This document shows positions 18,340-26,877 of a stretch of 64,000 nucleotides of DNA, piece after piece. The stretch is from NCBI RefSeq assembly GCF_042263505.1, contig NZ_JBHKFI010000015.1, positions 51,533-115,532 of the forward strand, in the 5' to 3' direction. Both the position numbers and the translations under genes were made by a program. The notes beneath the pieces are model-generated. The model was given only the letters and a program-made list of their open reading frames with translations. It did not search any database and had not been told where the DNA came from. The stretch comes from Bacillus_BE sp042263505. GTDB lineage: Bacteria; Bacillota; Bacilli; Bacillales; Cytobacillaceae. The first letter of the stretch is position 1, and every line of letters starts with the position of its first letter.

Positions 18340-18670
18340 ATAAAGTGAAACTTCCATCAGTGGGGGGTTTTCGACGCACAGGACGTGAAGTGTGCAGACT
18401 TATGTGTTGACGTCGCGCTTTTAGTCTGCCATTCATCCCCCACTGATGGTTAGTCACGCAAAGCCTGATTGATTTTTCTAAGGGCTGAAGCCCAAAGAAA
18501 AATCTTATTTCACTTATCACGCTCAAGGGACGCCATATCCTGTGGCTTCGCCTGACTAGGACCTTAATCCCTCGTCGGACCTTTACGGACAGTTGATCTC
18601 CCACTTATCTTCTTTGTATTCTCAGAATCTTGAAGTGGGAGTCAAAATGTCCGTTAAGAGTGGGATAAAA
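18340..18670 (-). mobile_element. ORF-less ~330-bp element resembling IscB-type omega RNA (HEARO), copy 1
   Basis: Nearly identical to 41059-41386, with only scattered substitutions and small indels over ~330 bp. It carries no convincing protein gene but strong RNA-like structure: CCATCAGTGGGGGG (18354-18367) pairs with CCCCCACTGATGG (18437-18449); TTCTTTGGGC/TTCAGCCC-type and TCCCACTT/AAGTGGGA stems follow. On the minus strand the order of a G/C-rich stem, CCGTAAAGGTCCGACGAGGG and further hairpins recalls the omega RNA upstream of IscB nucleases, and the GAAGTTTCACTT end recalls IS200/IS605-type ends. It sits between esaB and essB and provides the last codons of esaB. The repeat is certain, the HEARO identity tentative. 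Confidence 0.6.
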
Positions 18671-18914
18671 CAACTAAGATATCCCCATTTGTGATTGGAT
18701 AATCAGAAAGCCGGTCATCATCTGTTAAAAGAAGCTCTTTTGCAGGTACTTTTACTGCAAAAAGGGAAGTCTCATCTATACCAAGGTTCAGTGTTTCCGT
18801 AATATTCATAAGCAATTGCTTCAATGGTTGATTAACAGGAATCCTTAAATCATATTGACGATCGGACCATTTACTAAAACCAATCGTCACATTAATATGT
18901 GTTCCACTCGACAT
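18654..18914 (-). CDS. esaB: EsaB/YukD ubiquitin-like T7SS protein, 3' end supplied by an inserted element
   Basis: 86 aa, ATG at 18914 with AGGAATG upstream. The fold pattern is that of YukD/EsaB: a beta-grasp ubiquitin-like domain (HINVTIGFSKWSDRQYDLRIPVNQPLKQLL ... DRLSDYPITNGDILVVL given here in parts). Relatives are 79-80 aa and end at the GDILxxL position. Here four more codons (S-H-S-stop, from TCC CAC TCT TAA) follow, and these bases belong to the repeat element that starts at this point, since the same bases begin the second copy at 41.38 kb. The native stop has therefore been displaced with little change. EsaB is a small cytoplasmic regulator or core part of the system. Confidence 0.88.
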   Translation of the reverse strand: MSSGTHINVTIGFSKWSDRQYDLRIPVNQPLKQLLMNITETLNLGIDETSLFAVKVPAKELLLTDDDRLSDYPITNGDILVVLSHS

Positions 18915-18927
18915 TCCTTCATTCTCC

Positions 18928-19452
18928 TTATCTCAACATTTTTCTCATCACTAAATAAATACTTACAAAAATAAACAACACTAAAGTCAAAAGAGGAACT
19001 AATAAGCTATTATTTATTGATTTCTCCTTATTATCTTGAGAGCTGGAAGCATTTGCTACGTCTGTGTATTGGGCCTTGTAATCCTCAGTAAACAACCCTT
19101 TTTCCATGTCTTTTGCTGTTAAGCTTGATTGACTTGGAGAGGCAAAAAGCATTTGTTCAAGTGTTTCTATTGTTTTCTCTTCTTCTCTTTGTTTAGAAAC
19201 AATGGCATCCCGATTTTGTTGTTTAAACAAATCGGGTGCAATTTTCTCTAACTCTGTTTCTTTGGAATCTTGCGGTTTCATTTTTTTCTCTTGATTTTCA
19301 CCGATCCGATCCATTTTCAAATTCATTTTTCCGCTATGATCCAAATCGTTATCTGCTAACACATTAGGAGCAAGAAATAAGAACAAAATAAAGGTCAAGA
19401 ACAAAACGGCATTAATGTGCTTCACTTGTATTTTCAGCTTCAACCACCTCAC
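18928..19452 (-). CDS. essA: EssA membrane protein of the type VII secretion system
   Basis: 174 aa as drawn from GTG 19452; the true start may be further in, for example GTG at the VKHINAV codon. It has an N-terminal hydrophobic helix (NAVLFLTFILFLFLAPNVLA), a charged extracytoplasmic part with DLFKQQNRDAIVSKQREEEK and MLFASPSQSSLTAKD, which parallels S. aureus EssA (LFNKD.. IAKQKKERQQQ.. LFSKS), and a C-terminal membrane helix (LLVPLLTLVLFIFVSIYLV). Its start overlaps the end of esaA by 41 nt. EssA is an essential but poorly understood membrane component. Confidence 0.8.
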   Translation of the reverse strand: MRWLKLKIQVKHINAVLFLTFILFLFLAPNVLADNDLDHSGKMNLKMDRIGENQEKKMKPQDSKETELEKIAPDLFKQQNRDAIVSKQREEEKTIETLEQMLFASPSQSSLTAKDMEKGLFTEDYKAQYTDVANASSSQDNKEKSINNSLLVPLLTLVLFIFVSIYLVMRKMLR

Positions 19453-22400
19453 TCTTTGAGAAACGATTTAAGACAAATAGTTGACCAACAAAGCTAATAG
19501 CGATAATGACGATTAAGCTAAAAATAATGTTCATCTTTAATTCTTCTCCGTTCGAAAATCCCATGAGTAACTTTTCAACATATTGTAATGGAGAGAAGCT
19601 TCTTAATTTTGCTCCAAAACTCAACTTATCCATATAAAGTCCCATTGTTTCTGTTAAGAATAGATATGAGCTGAATAACAGCAGCAATACAAACATGCCC
19701 AACATTTTTAATTGTCGCAGCAAGTATGTCGCTAACAGCTGCATGGCTAGCATAATTAGAGTAATTAAACCAATCCAAATCATAAATCTCTCTTGAGGAA
19801 TCTTTAAAATATATCCAGAAGATATCCCGATGACTAACCCTTCAACGAAGCCAATACCCGCTGTAATAAATGCGATTGGAATATTTTTATCCACTATTGA
19901 GCGCTCTTTTTCAAATGAATCCTTTTGAGGTCTCTTCCGTTCATTAATTGAAATCGTATAAGCAGAAAATAGAGCCACAATAAAACAGATTAATACTAGA
20001 AAATAGGGGATGGTTGTATCTCCATTTATGATGATTCCCTCATTCTCTGTTTGTACAGGATTAGAGAGAAAGCTGAATAGATTTTCATTTGGACGTTCAC
20101 CAATTCGGCTATTAGCAAGAACATTTTTGAAATTATCAGCAAATTCTTGATCCTGCATTAATTTATCTGATAAATTAGCAGATAAATCATTGGCTTGTTT
20201 CACCAAAGTAACCCCGCTATTTTGGATTTCTGTTGCCTGATGGTCAATTGCGTCAAATGTTTGATAGACGCCATCCGCAGAATCAAGATTGCTTTTTGAT
20301 TCTGCAGCTAGTGATTGACTAGCTTCTAACCAGTTCTTAAATTCACCATCTAAAGTAACCAAGTAACTATTTTCCTCATCCTCATTTACCAAAACATCCT
20401 CATGTAAATCTTGCAATGTCAGACTGTTATCACGCCATGAGTTAATCTTGCTAAGGGTATCTGAAAGATTTTGATTTAATGCCTCAACTTGATTCGTTGT
20501 GTCCGTAATAATTTGTTCCAATTGTGCTGAATTCTGACTTGCATGATTAACTAGTTGAATATACTCATTCATATCACTCTTTAAATCAGCAGCCTGATTA
20601 CGTACTTCCTCAATGATTTGATCCACAACAAAATTAGTTAGAAAATCTACGATGTCCTGTTTTTCAAACAGATAAAACAAGGAATCCTTTGTTGCTAAAT
20701 CACTTAAGCTTGTGCTATTCAAAGCACTTGCAAGTTCAGGACTATCCATATCAAGGCCAAAATAGTTGTTATAAAGCGCAAGCATTCTTTGATATTCACT
20801 GACCGTATCACTTGCTGAATTAATAAGCGTCCCTGTCGCATTACTAATTAGTGGTGACATCACTTGATGCTCCATGTAATTATTTTCAACCACAGTACTT
20901 TTTAAAATGACTGTATTGGATTTAGCCTGTTTTTCAGCTTCTTGTTCCACTTGCTCCACAGGTTGGTCCGTGCTTCCAGCTGTTGATTGTTCCACTTGAA
21001 CTTCCTTGCTCTGTTCTGAAGTTGGCTGATCATTTTCTACGCTGTTAACTTGACTCTTTGTGCTTACAGCTTGATTTGCTCCTTTTTCAGTTAATCGAAG
21101 ACTCCAATTTATGGGTTGAAAAACGTCAATCTCACTGTTTATATCTTTCAATGCTAAATTTAGTTTTATGTTGATGTTTCCCTTACTTGTTGCTGGAAGA
21201 ATGATTTTCCCGTTATTTAAATAGGTTCCTGTATAATCGGTTCCTTTCATCTTTGGCAAAGTGATCAATACTTGTCTAATACTGAATTCCTTTGGAATCG
21301 TAAGTGAAAGTTCCTGACCAGCATCTTTACTTTCTTCTAAAGAAATAGAGTCATTTATCGTTACACCCTTATTAGCCATATCATTTTTAATTTGTCTAAT
21401 TTCTTCAGAGAGCGGGATGCTGTTGCTTGGAATATTCGGAGTGTAGCCAAACTCACTCTTGTATTTATTCGTAACAGCAATGACATTCTTTAATTCTGTC
21501 TTTGTTGTATCATTCAAATCTAATTCATCTATATCCACAACATTTAAGGATGGAAGTTTATCCATTTGTTTTTGTAAGCTTTGTTTTGCGCTGCGATCCA
21601 TTTGGGCAAATATATTTTTTAAATAGGCAGCCTTCTCTTCACCAGTGGAGCTTTCAATCTCTTTTTTTACTTTTTCTGCTACCACCTTTTGTCTTACATT
21701 TACAATTCGATCTGCAATCTTGGTATCCATCTGATCCAAATTAGCCTGAGCTGCTTTTAAATAAGATTGAACGGCTGCTGATACTAATAAAATATTGTCC
21801 ATACTGCCATTTTTATTTTGAAACTGAGAATTGACCATTTCATTAGCCAGTTCGAGCTGTTGGAGTTGCTGTCTAATATCCGTATTATTGAGTTGTTTGT
21901 CAAAATCACTAAAACGATTAGTAAAATCAGCATTTATAAGTTCATTAGCAGCCTTCGTTGAAGTGAAATCCGTAAAGTTGGTATAAGAAGCTTGATTGGT
22001 ATTGGCTCCTTCACCCAGACTAGTTCCAAAGTCATTTAATAGATTATTTAAACCTTCAAAGCTATCCTTCGACACTTTCGTATTGCTCTTAATCTGTTTA
22101 AATTGCGAAGAATAATTGACTAGTGGTTGATAAATAGTATTTGTATAGTTGTAGGTATAAACTTTCTCCTTTTCCACGACGCTGCCAATATTGTCCTGTG
22201 CTTCTTGGAGATTTCCAATCACACTGGCAAAATAAACATCAATTATTCGGCGATTAAAGTCTTCGAGAATTGTACTAGCCGCTTTTTCAGCCTTCATGTT
22301 CACATTCTCGTTGTCCGTTGCATTTATTTTGTAGGTTAATTTTGCTTTTTCCGGTGCTTTTGAATCAATCGCCAATGCCTTTTGGGTAAAATCTGTAGGA

Positions 22401-22702
22401 ATGACAATCATCATATTATATGCATTGCGCTTTAATCCACTTTCTGCAACACCGCGACTGACAACATACCAATCATAGGTAGGATCACCCTCAATACTGC
22501 GAATAAATTCATTTCCGAACTCATACTGATCTCCATTAAATTTGGCCCCTTGGTCTTCATTAACCAAAGCAATCGTCATTTTCTGTTTATCTTCATCCGC
22601 ATTCGTCTTGGTCGCTTGATGAAGTGATAGATATGAGCTGCCAGAAGAAAGAGCAAGTACGAGTACTAAAAACAGCAAAACTCCCCGCTCAAAAATTTTC
22701 AT
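19412..22702 (-). CDS. esaA: EsaA/YueB large membrane protein of the type VII secretion system
   Basis: 1096 aa from ATG 22702, with AGGAGT 8 nt upstream. One N-terminal membrane helix (GVLLFLVLVLALSSGSSYLSL) is followed by a very long extracellular, coiled-coil-rich part (about 40-880) and five or so C-terminal membrane helices (YFLVLICFIVALFSAYTIS; FIWIGLITLIMLAMQLLAT-type; IIFSLIVIIAISFVGQLFVL). This topology and length match EsaA of staphylococci and YueB, the phage SPP1 receptor of B. subtilis. The motif FNRRIIDVYFASVIGNLQEAQ in the N-terminal part is typical. A Gln/Val/Glu-rich segment near 570-590 looks like a variable linker. It forms a surface-exposed part of the secretion apparatus. 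Confidence 0.92.
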   Translation of the reverse strand: MKIFERGVLLFLVLVLALSSGSSYLSLHQATKTNADEDKQKMTIALVNEDQGAKFNGDQYEFGNEFIRSIEGDPTYDWYVVSRGVAESGLKRNAYNMMIVIPTDFTQKALAIDSKAPEKAKLTYKINATDNENVNMKAEKAASTILEDFNRRIIDVYFASVIGNLQEAQDNIGSVVEKEKVYTYNYTNTIYQPLVNYSSQFKQIKSNTKVSKDSFEGLNNLLNDFGTSLGEGANTNQASYTNFTDFTSTKAANELINADFTNRFSDFDKQLNNTDIRQQLQQLELANEMVNSQFQNKNGSMDNILLVSAAVQSYLKAAQANLDQMDTKIADRIVNVRQKVVAEKVKKEIESSTGEEKAAYLKNIFAQMDRSAKQSLQKQMDKLPSLNVVDIDELDLNDTTKTELKNVIAVTNKYKSEFGYTPNIPSNSIPLSEEIRQIKNDMANKGVTINDSISLEESKDAGQELSLTIPKEFSIRQVLITLPKMKGTDYTGTYLNNGKIILPATSKGNINIKLNLALKDINSEIDVFQPINWSLRLTEKGANQAVSTKSQVNSVENDQPTSEQSKEVQVEQSTAGSTDQPVEQVEQEAEKQAKSNTVILKSTVVENNYMEHQVMSPLISNATGTLINSASDTVSEYQRMLALYNNYFGLDMDSPELASALNSTSLSDLATKDSLFYLFEKQDIVDFLTNFVVDQIIEEVRNQAADLKSDMNEYIQLVNHASQNSAQLEQIITDTTNQVEALNQNLSDTLSKINSWRDNSLTLQDLHEDVLVNEDEENSYLVTLDGEFKNWLEASQSLAAESKSNLDSADGVYQTFDAIDHQATEIQNSGVTLVKQANDLSANLSDKLMQDQEFADNFKNVLANSRIGERPNENLFSFLSNPVQTENEGIIINGDTTIPYFLVLICFIVALFSAYTISINERKRPQKDSFEKERSIVDKNIPIAFITAGIGFVEGLVIGISSGYILKIPQERFMIWIGLITLIMLAMQLLATYLLRQLKMLGMFVLLLLFSSYLFLTETMGLYMDKLSFGAKLRSFSPLQYVEKLLMGFSNGEELKMNIIFSLIVIIAISFVGQLFVLNRFSKSEVVEAENTSEAH

Positions 22703-22847
22703 TAAAATCAACTCCTGAAGTTGTAAATATATTTTAGTGGGAAAGATCGTTTATCCGGACAAAACCTTTTCTTTAAAACCTTTCCCCAGTATGTATAGTA
22801 AGCAATGAAATAGTCGTGAAAATGCTGGCATTCTTCCAATCACTAGT

Positions 22848-22879
22848 AAAAGCCACACAACCATAGTCGCGTGGCTTTT
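22848..22879 (-). terminator. Attenuator-like hairpin between esxA and esaA
   Basis: AAAAGCCAC (22848-22856) pairs with GTGGCTTTT (22871-22879). On the minus strand it is followed by TTTTACT, so it may act as a partial terminator that keeps esxA mRNA more abundant than the rest of the operon; the opposite strand also has a good T-run. Confidence 0.6.
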
Positions 22880-22945
22880 TGTTTTAAGAAAGATTGGATT
22901 CCAACAGATCCTTTAGTGTTCTCAGCTATTAATAGAAATGCAACA

Positions 22946-23242
22946 TTAATTTAGACCAAAATTTCTAGATAATTGCTCATCATGTTGAGCCACAGCTTCT
23001 GCTGTTCTGTTTAATTGCTTATTAATTTGATCCAAAAGATCAGCAAAATTTTCAACTTTAGGCCTTAACTGATTGAATTGAACATCAAATTGTTCAAATG
23101 CACGCCCTTCCCATTCTCCTCTTAATTCTTCTTGTAAATTTGAAAGAGATTTTAAAACTTCTAGAATTTGCTGTGACCCTTGACCATATCTAGTTGCTTT
23201 TGATTTAAGCTCTTCGGGGGTCATACGAATTTGTCCTGCCAT
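22946..23242 (-). CDS. esxA: EsxA/YukE WXG100 secreted protein
   Basis: 98 aa, ATG at 23242, with AAAGGAG about 9 nt upstream. MAGQIRMTPEELKSKATRYG is the canonical N-terminus of YukE/EsxA, LRGEWEGRAFEQF holds the WXG turn near residue 43, and VAQHDEQLSRNFG resembles the C-terminal export signal region (YxxxD/E-like, here HDEQL). The protein forms a four-helix homodimer and is exported by EssC. It is the first gene of the ess locus, as in S. aureus and B. subtilis. Confidence 0.95.
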   Translation of the reverse strand: MAGQIRMTPEELKSKATRYGQGSQQILEVLKSLSNLQEELRGEWEGRAFEQFDVQFNQLRPKVENFADLLDQINKQLNRTAEAVAQHDEQLSRNFGLN

Positions 23243-23407
23243 TTTCCTTCCACTCCTTTTAATTTAAAGATTCATAAATTAGGCTGTAACATAAAAAATT
23301 ATAATAGTAGCTATGTGTAAAAAGCGGCCAAAGTTTCTATCACTCATATTCAGCCTACATTTCACATAGATCAAACTAACTCTATATGGAAATATATACC
23401 TACATAT

Positions 23408-23436
23408 TATTTACCATTATGTTACACTCTGGTCAA
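23408..23436 (-). promoter_or_regulatory. Weak promoter candidate for the ess operon
   Basis: Minus strand TTGACC (23436-23431), 17-bp spacer, TAAATA (23413-23408), about 165 nt before esxA. The -10 matches only half the consensus. The remaining 580-bp gap between esxA and the chemoreceptor (23243-23825) is very AT-rich and holds the chemoreceptor terminator but no gene. Confidence 0.3.
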
Positions 23437-23710
23437 ATCTTACTAAAAATTCACATAATTCACACTGTGACTAATTTTCTATTATTATCTTGAAATCAAA
23501 ATTATTTTCTAGGAAAATAGAATCGTTTGTATCATTTTTATACGGAGTATTTACCTATTATTAAAACAAAATATCATCTTAATATTTCAAATATTACAAT
23601 TTGTAGTAGATTTTTACCTTTTTTTCTCCCATTCAAACATAAGAAAAAGGAAAGACTATTTTAATGGATTTTCATCAAATGCTAAAACTACTAGAAAACT
23701 AGCGAATTTC

Positions 23711-23743
23711 AAAAAATAAACCTCCCTTTAACAAAAGGAGGTT
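23711..23743 (-). terminator. Terminator of the chemoreceptor gene
   Basis: AACCTCC (23719-23725) pairs with GGAGGTT (23737-23743); on the minus strand it is followed by TATTTTTT. Confidence 0.75.
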
Positions 23744-23825
23744 AAGAAAAATAAAATTATGTTGTTTCCTGAATTCTTTGATAATGAAGAAAGCAGCAAA
23801 CATTCTTCTATTTAGAAAAATATTT

Positions 23826-25505
23826 TCATACCTTAAACTGTTTTACGACTTCTCCTAGATTTTCCGACAAGTCAGCTAGGAAGGAGGCAGACGAAGTCAC
23901 TTCCTCCATTGACGCCAGTTGTTCCTCCGTAGCAGAAGCGATCTCGCTTGAGCTTATCGATGTTGCTCTCGCAATTTCAGCTGTTTCTTCAATAGAGACA
24001 TTTACTTGTTGAGCACTTACAGATAATTTCTCGGATATCGCTGATAATTCCTGTGTTTGCGCATTAACGTCATCGATGGAACATAAAATGCCTTCAAATC
24101 TCTTGCTTGTTTCTTTTGTCAGATTCAAACCGCTTGCAACCTCTTTATTACCTGCTTGCATCATGTCTACTGCTTTCTTTGTATCGGTTTGAATGAATTG
24201 AATCAATTCGGAAATTTCATTAGCAGACTTTCTCGATTCTTCCGCTAGTTTTCGAACCTCATCCGCAACAACAGCAAAGCCTTTTCCATTTTCCCCCGCC
24301 CTTGCTGCTTCAATAGCCGCATTCAAAGATAGTAGATTCGTTTGATCTGCGATTTCCGTAATGAGCTGAGTAATTTCACCAATCTCGTTTGATCTTTTTT
24401 CTAACTCTTCTATGACTCTATTCGTCTCCATATTCGATTGATTAATCGTATTGATTTGTTCTGTCACTCTATGAATATATTGATTTCCCAAACTTGCTTG
24501 CTTTTCTGTTTCAGCAGATGCTTTTGCTACAGAAGTGGCATTGTCAGCAATTTGCACAATTCCATTAATAATCTCCTCAATTGCTTGAACACCTTCTTCT
24601 GTTTTCTTCCCCTGAATTTCAATCTTGTTAGCTACCTCATTAATGGAGCTTGAAACTTGGTTGGTGGCTGCATTTGTTTCTTGAGCACCGGCTAATAATT
24701 CCTCAGAGGCGGATACAACCTGCTCTGCCGAAGAACCAACCTGAAGAATTGTATTTCGCAAATTCTCTCTCATTTGATTAAAAGAAGCAGCTAATTGTCC
24801 AATTTCATCACGGACATTCACTTTAACTTCCTTCGTTAAATCTCCTTCACTCACATATCCAGAAGAAACCACAAGCTCTTTGATCGGCTTTGAAATTTTC
24901 CTCGCAATAAAGCTGGCAATGCCAATTCCGATTCCAATAAAAATGAGTGAGAGAATTAGACATGCCCATATCATTTCCGTTTTAAGACTTGAAATGAAAT
25001 CTGCATCTGCGTCTATCCCGACAATCGATTCTGTTCCATCAATCTTTTTATAGGCAGAAATATGAGATCCACTCTTATCCTGATAAATATCACTCGAGAC
25101 AATTTTCGTAGTGTTTAGTGCCTTTAGCTGGTCTTTAGTAAATTTCCATTCATCCATCATTTCATCATCTTCATTACTTAACAGCATATACTGTTTTCCA
25201 TCTTTAACGGTTTCGATATAGACATATTCGAGATCGTAGTCTTTCTGAAAAACGCGGGCTTGAGCCAATAGCTGTTTATAAACAGAAGAATCCGTTGTTG
25301 CCCGGTCAATAGTATAACCACCTACATTAGAAAAAATTTGTTCTATTTTCAAAGATAAATTTTCTTCAGTTTGTTTTACTATGTACTTCTCAATTAAATA
25401 ATTTGATAACAAGAAAATAATTACACTAAAAATCACACTAAGAGCAATAATGGGGACTAATATTCCCCCAAGTATTTTCGATTTAACCGTTCTACCCTTC
25501 TTCAT
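23826..25505 (-). CDS. Methyl-accepting chemotaxis protein
   Basis: 559 aa, ATG 25505 with GGGGAG upstream. TM1 at about 10-37 (GGILVPIIALSVIFSVIIFLL), an extracellular sensor of about 135 residues, TM2 at about 176-200 (MIWACLILSLIFIGIGIGIA), then HAMP (ARKISKPIKELVVSSGYVSEGDLT), and a long helical signalling domain with the conserved hairpin tip (ADQTNLLSLNAAIEAARAGE, then GKGFAVVADEVRKLAEES). It senses an unknown external ligand and controls CheA. The sensor is short, like single-Cache or four-helix types, and gives no clue to the ligand. It stands alone with its own terminator, so it is unlikely to belong to the adjacent secretion locus. Confidence 0.93.
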   Translation of the reverse strand: MKKGRTVKSKILGGILVPIIALSVIFSVIIFLLSNYLIEKYIVKQTEENLSLKIEQIFSNVGGYTIDRATTDSSVYKQLLAQARVFQKDYDLEYVYIETVKDGKQYMLLSNEDDEMMDEWKFTKDQLKALNTTKIVSSDIYQDKSGSHISAYKKIDGTESIVGIDADADFISSLKTEMIWACLILSLIFIGIGIGIASFIARKISKPIKELVVSSGYVSEGDLTKEVKVNVRDEIGQLAASFNQMRENLRNTILQVGSSAEQVVSASEELLAGAQETNAATNQVSSSINEVANKIEIQGKKTEEGVQAIEEIINGIVQIADNATSVAKASAETEKQASLGNQYIHRVTEQINTINQSNMETNRVIEELEKRSNEIGEITQLITEIADQTNLLSLNAAIEAARAGENGKGFAVVADEVRKLAEESRKSANEISELIQFIQTDTKKAVDMMQAGNKEVASGLNLTKETSKRFEGILCSIDDVNAQTQELSAISEKLSVSAQQVNVSIEETAEIARATSISSSEIASATEEQLASMEEVTSSASFLADLSENLGEVVKQFKV

Positions 25506-26076
25506 TTTTCAACTCCCCGTTTAGACATCTTTCGATTTATGCGATCATCTTGAAAGGAATAAAATTTCTTCACATATAAATCACTTCTTTTCCAGTTAAT
25601 CAATAACATTAGTATTATTAAACAATAAAAAAACTACACAAATCCATACAGCTAACTAATCAAATATTTTTCATAGAAAACAGCATTAGGTATCCTGGCA
25701 ATCATCACACAATCAAAAGCTAGAGCCCATTATCCTAATGGTTTTCTCCTATATTTTGAGAAGTTTTCCTTCGTTTTCATATAAAAATTCTCTCGCATCT
25801 TGCCGAATTCAATTAAAGGATGGTACAAAATATCTATTTTATAATTGGTAATTTTATCCTACTTCGATTGTTATTTCAATATATTTGTTAAATGTTTCTT
25901 AAATAATTTGAAAAATATTATCACTGAAGAAATAAAGGAATTTAATACAAAAAAAATGACTTTAGCTTTCTGCTAAAGTCACCTATTATAAGTTCTGAAA
26001 ATATGTGAGTGATGGGCCATAGCCCTTTTGCTAAATTCATTCTTTATTTTAGCTATAGAAACTGACCAATTCCAAG
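25506..26076. other. Gene-free AT-rich stretch upstream of the chemoreceptor
   Basis: No open frame with a ribosome site. It presumably contains the chemoreceptor promoter (not pinned down), and its right part holds the terminator of the next gene. Confidence 0.5.
25949..25981 (-). terminator. Terminator of the 192-aa membrane protein gene
   Basis: Perfect 10-bp stem TGACTTTAGC / GCTAAAGTCA (25957-25981) with a 5-nt loop; minus strand continues in TTTTTTTT. Confidence 0.85.
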
Positions 26077-26655
26077 CTATTTTTTAAATTCTTTAAATCG
26101 AGTAGTTATACTTTGAGTAAAGATGGTAAACCAATAGGCACAAAGCAGCAGTAAAATCGTAAAGTAGTACATCGTTGCCTTATGTCCAAATATCCTGGAA
26201 AAATACTCAGCCCCTTTATAATGTCCCCCTCCACCTGCTAACACGACAAGGACAATGAAGCCGTAGTATAAACCGGAATAGATTTTATATTTATTATCTT
26301 CCCCGCTTGGCAGAGTTATTTTAATCAGGGTATCTTTGAATTTTCCAGAAATTGCAAAGATAAAAACCCATACCATGATCATGCTCAGTTGAAAAATTGG
26401 TTGATCATGGAATTGTTTAATAGCCGGCATTCCGAAGTAAATACAAATTAATAAAAGGCCATAATAACCACAATAAGCCTTTAATTTTTCGTTTTGGACC
26501 TTTCCAGTAATATCTAGGTATATCGTAAAAAGGATATATGGAATAGACAGAATGACATAAATCCAAAGATTGATAAATGAAAAATATGGAAGAGGGAGAG
26601 TCATTACTCCTAAAACTAAAAGAGCTATGGACGCTGGTGTTAAATATTTTGGCAT
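26077..26655 (-). CDS. Uncharacterised polytopic membrane protein
   Basis: 192 aa from ATG 26655 (MPKYLTPASI), 8 nt after GGGGAG; ATG two codons upstream is too close to that site. About six hydrophobic spans are visible (ALLVLGVMTLPLPYFSFINLWIYVILSIPYILF region, YGLLLICIYFGM, LSMIMVWVFIFAIS, YGFIVLVVLAGGGG, YYFTILLLLCAYWF). I do not recognise a family. A second, truncated copy of its first 32 codons lies 120 bp upstream at 26779-26877, so the gene was once duplicated in tandem. It has its own terminator. Confidence 0.75.
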   Translation of the reverse strand: MPKYLTPASIALLVLGVMTLPLPYFSFINLWIYVILSIPYILFTIYLDITGKVQNEKLKAYCGYYGLLLICIYFGMPAIKQFHDQPIFQLSMIMVWVFIFAISGKFKDTLIKITLPSGEDNKYKIYSGLYYGFIVLVVLAGGGGHYKGAEYFSRIFGHKATMYYFTILLLLCAYWFTIFTQSITTRFKEFKK

Positions 26656-26778
26656 ATTCATTCTCCCCTTCCCAATTAGATTTTTAAACATTTACCCTTA
26701 TTAACCGAATACACTCTTAAATCCATTTTTGAGTTTTTCAGAGATTCAATCATATCTCTTTTTACAATTACGAAACTA

Positions 26779-26877
26779 TTATATCCATAGATTAATTACA
26801 GAAAAGTAAGGTATGTTGAGAAAGAGTACCCCTATTAACAACATACCTATTCCTGATGGTGTTTGATACTTTGGCAT
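26779..26877 (-). pseudogene. Truncated tandem paralogue of the 192-aa membrane protein
   Basis: Reading from ATG 26877 (GGGGA 8 nt upstream) gives MPKYQTPSGIGMLLIG, then PYFSVINLWI followed by TAA: 32 codons matching MPKYLTPASIALLVLG ... PYFSFINLWI of the neighbouring gene. Similarity stops at the stop codon. Either a decayed duplicate or a surviving micro-ORF. Confidence 0.7.

Noticed and set aside
18338..18604. 88-codon open frame inside element copy 1, and a similar one in copy 2
   Set aside because: The two copies give frames that differ where small indels occur, there is no ribosome site, and the composition (many Arg, no family) follows from RNA-like structured sequence.
18340..18670. 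Group II intron or riboswitch
   Set aside because: No domain V-like hairpin or reverse transcriptase, and no known riboswitch core. Two near-identical copies in unrelated contexts point to a mobile element.
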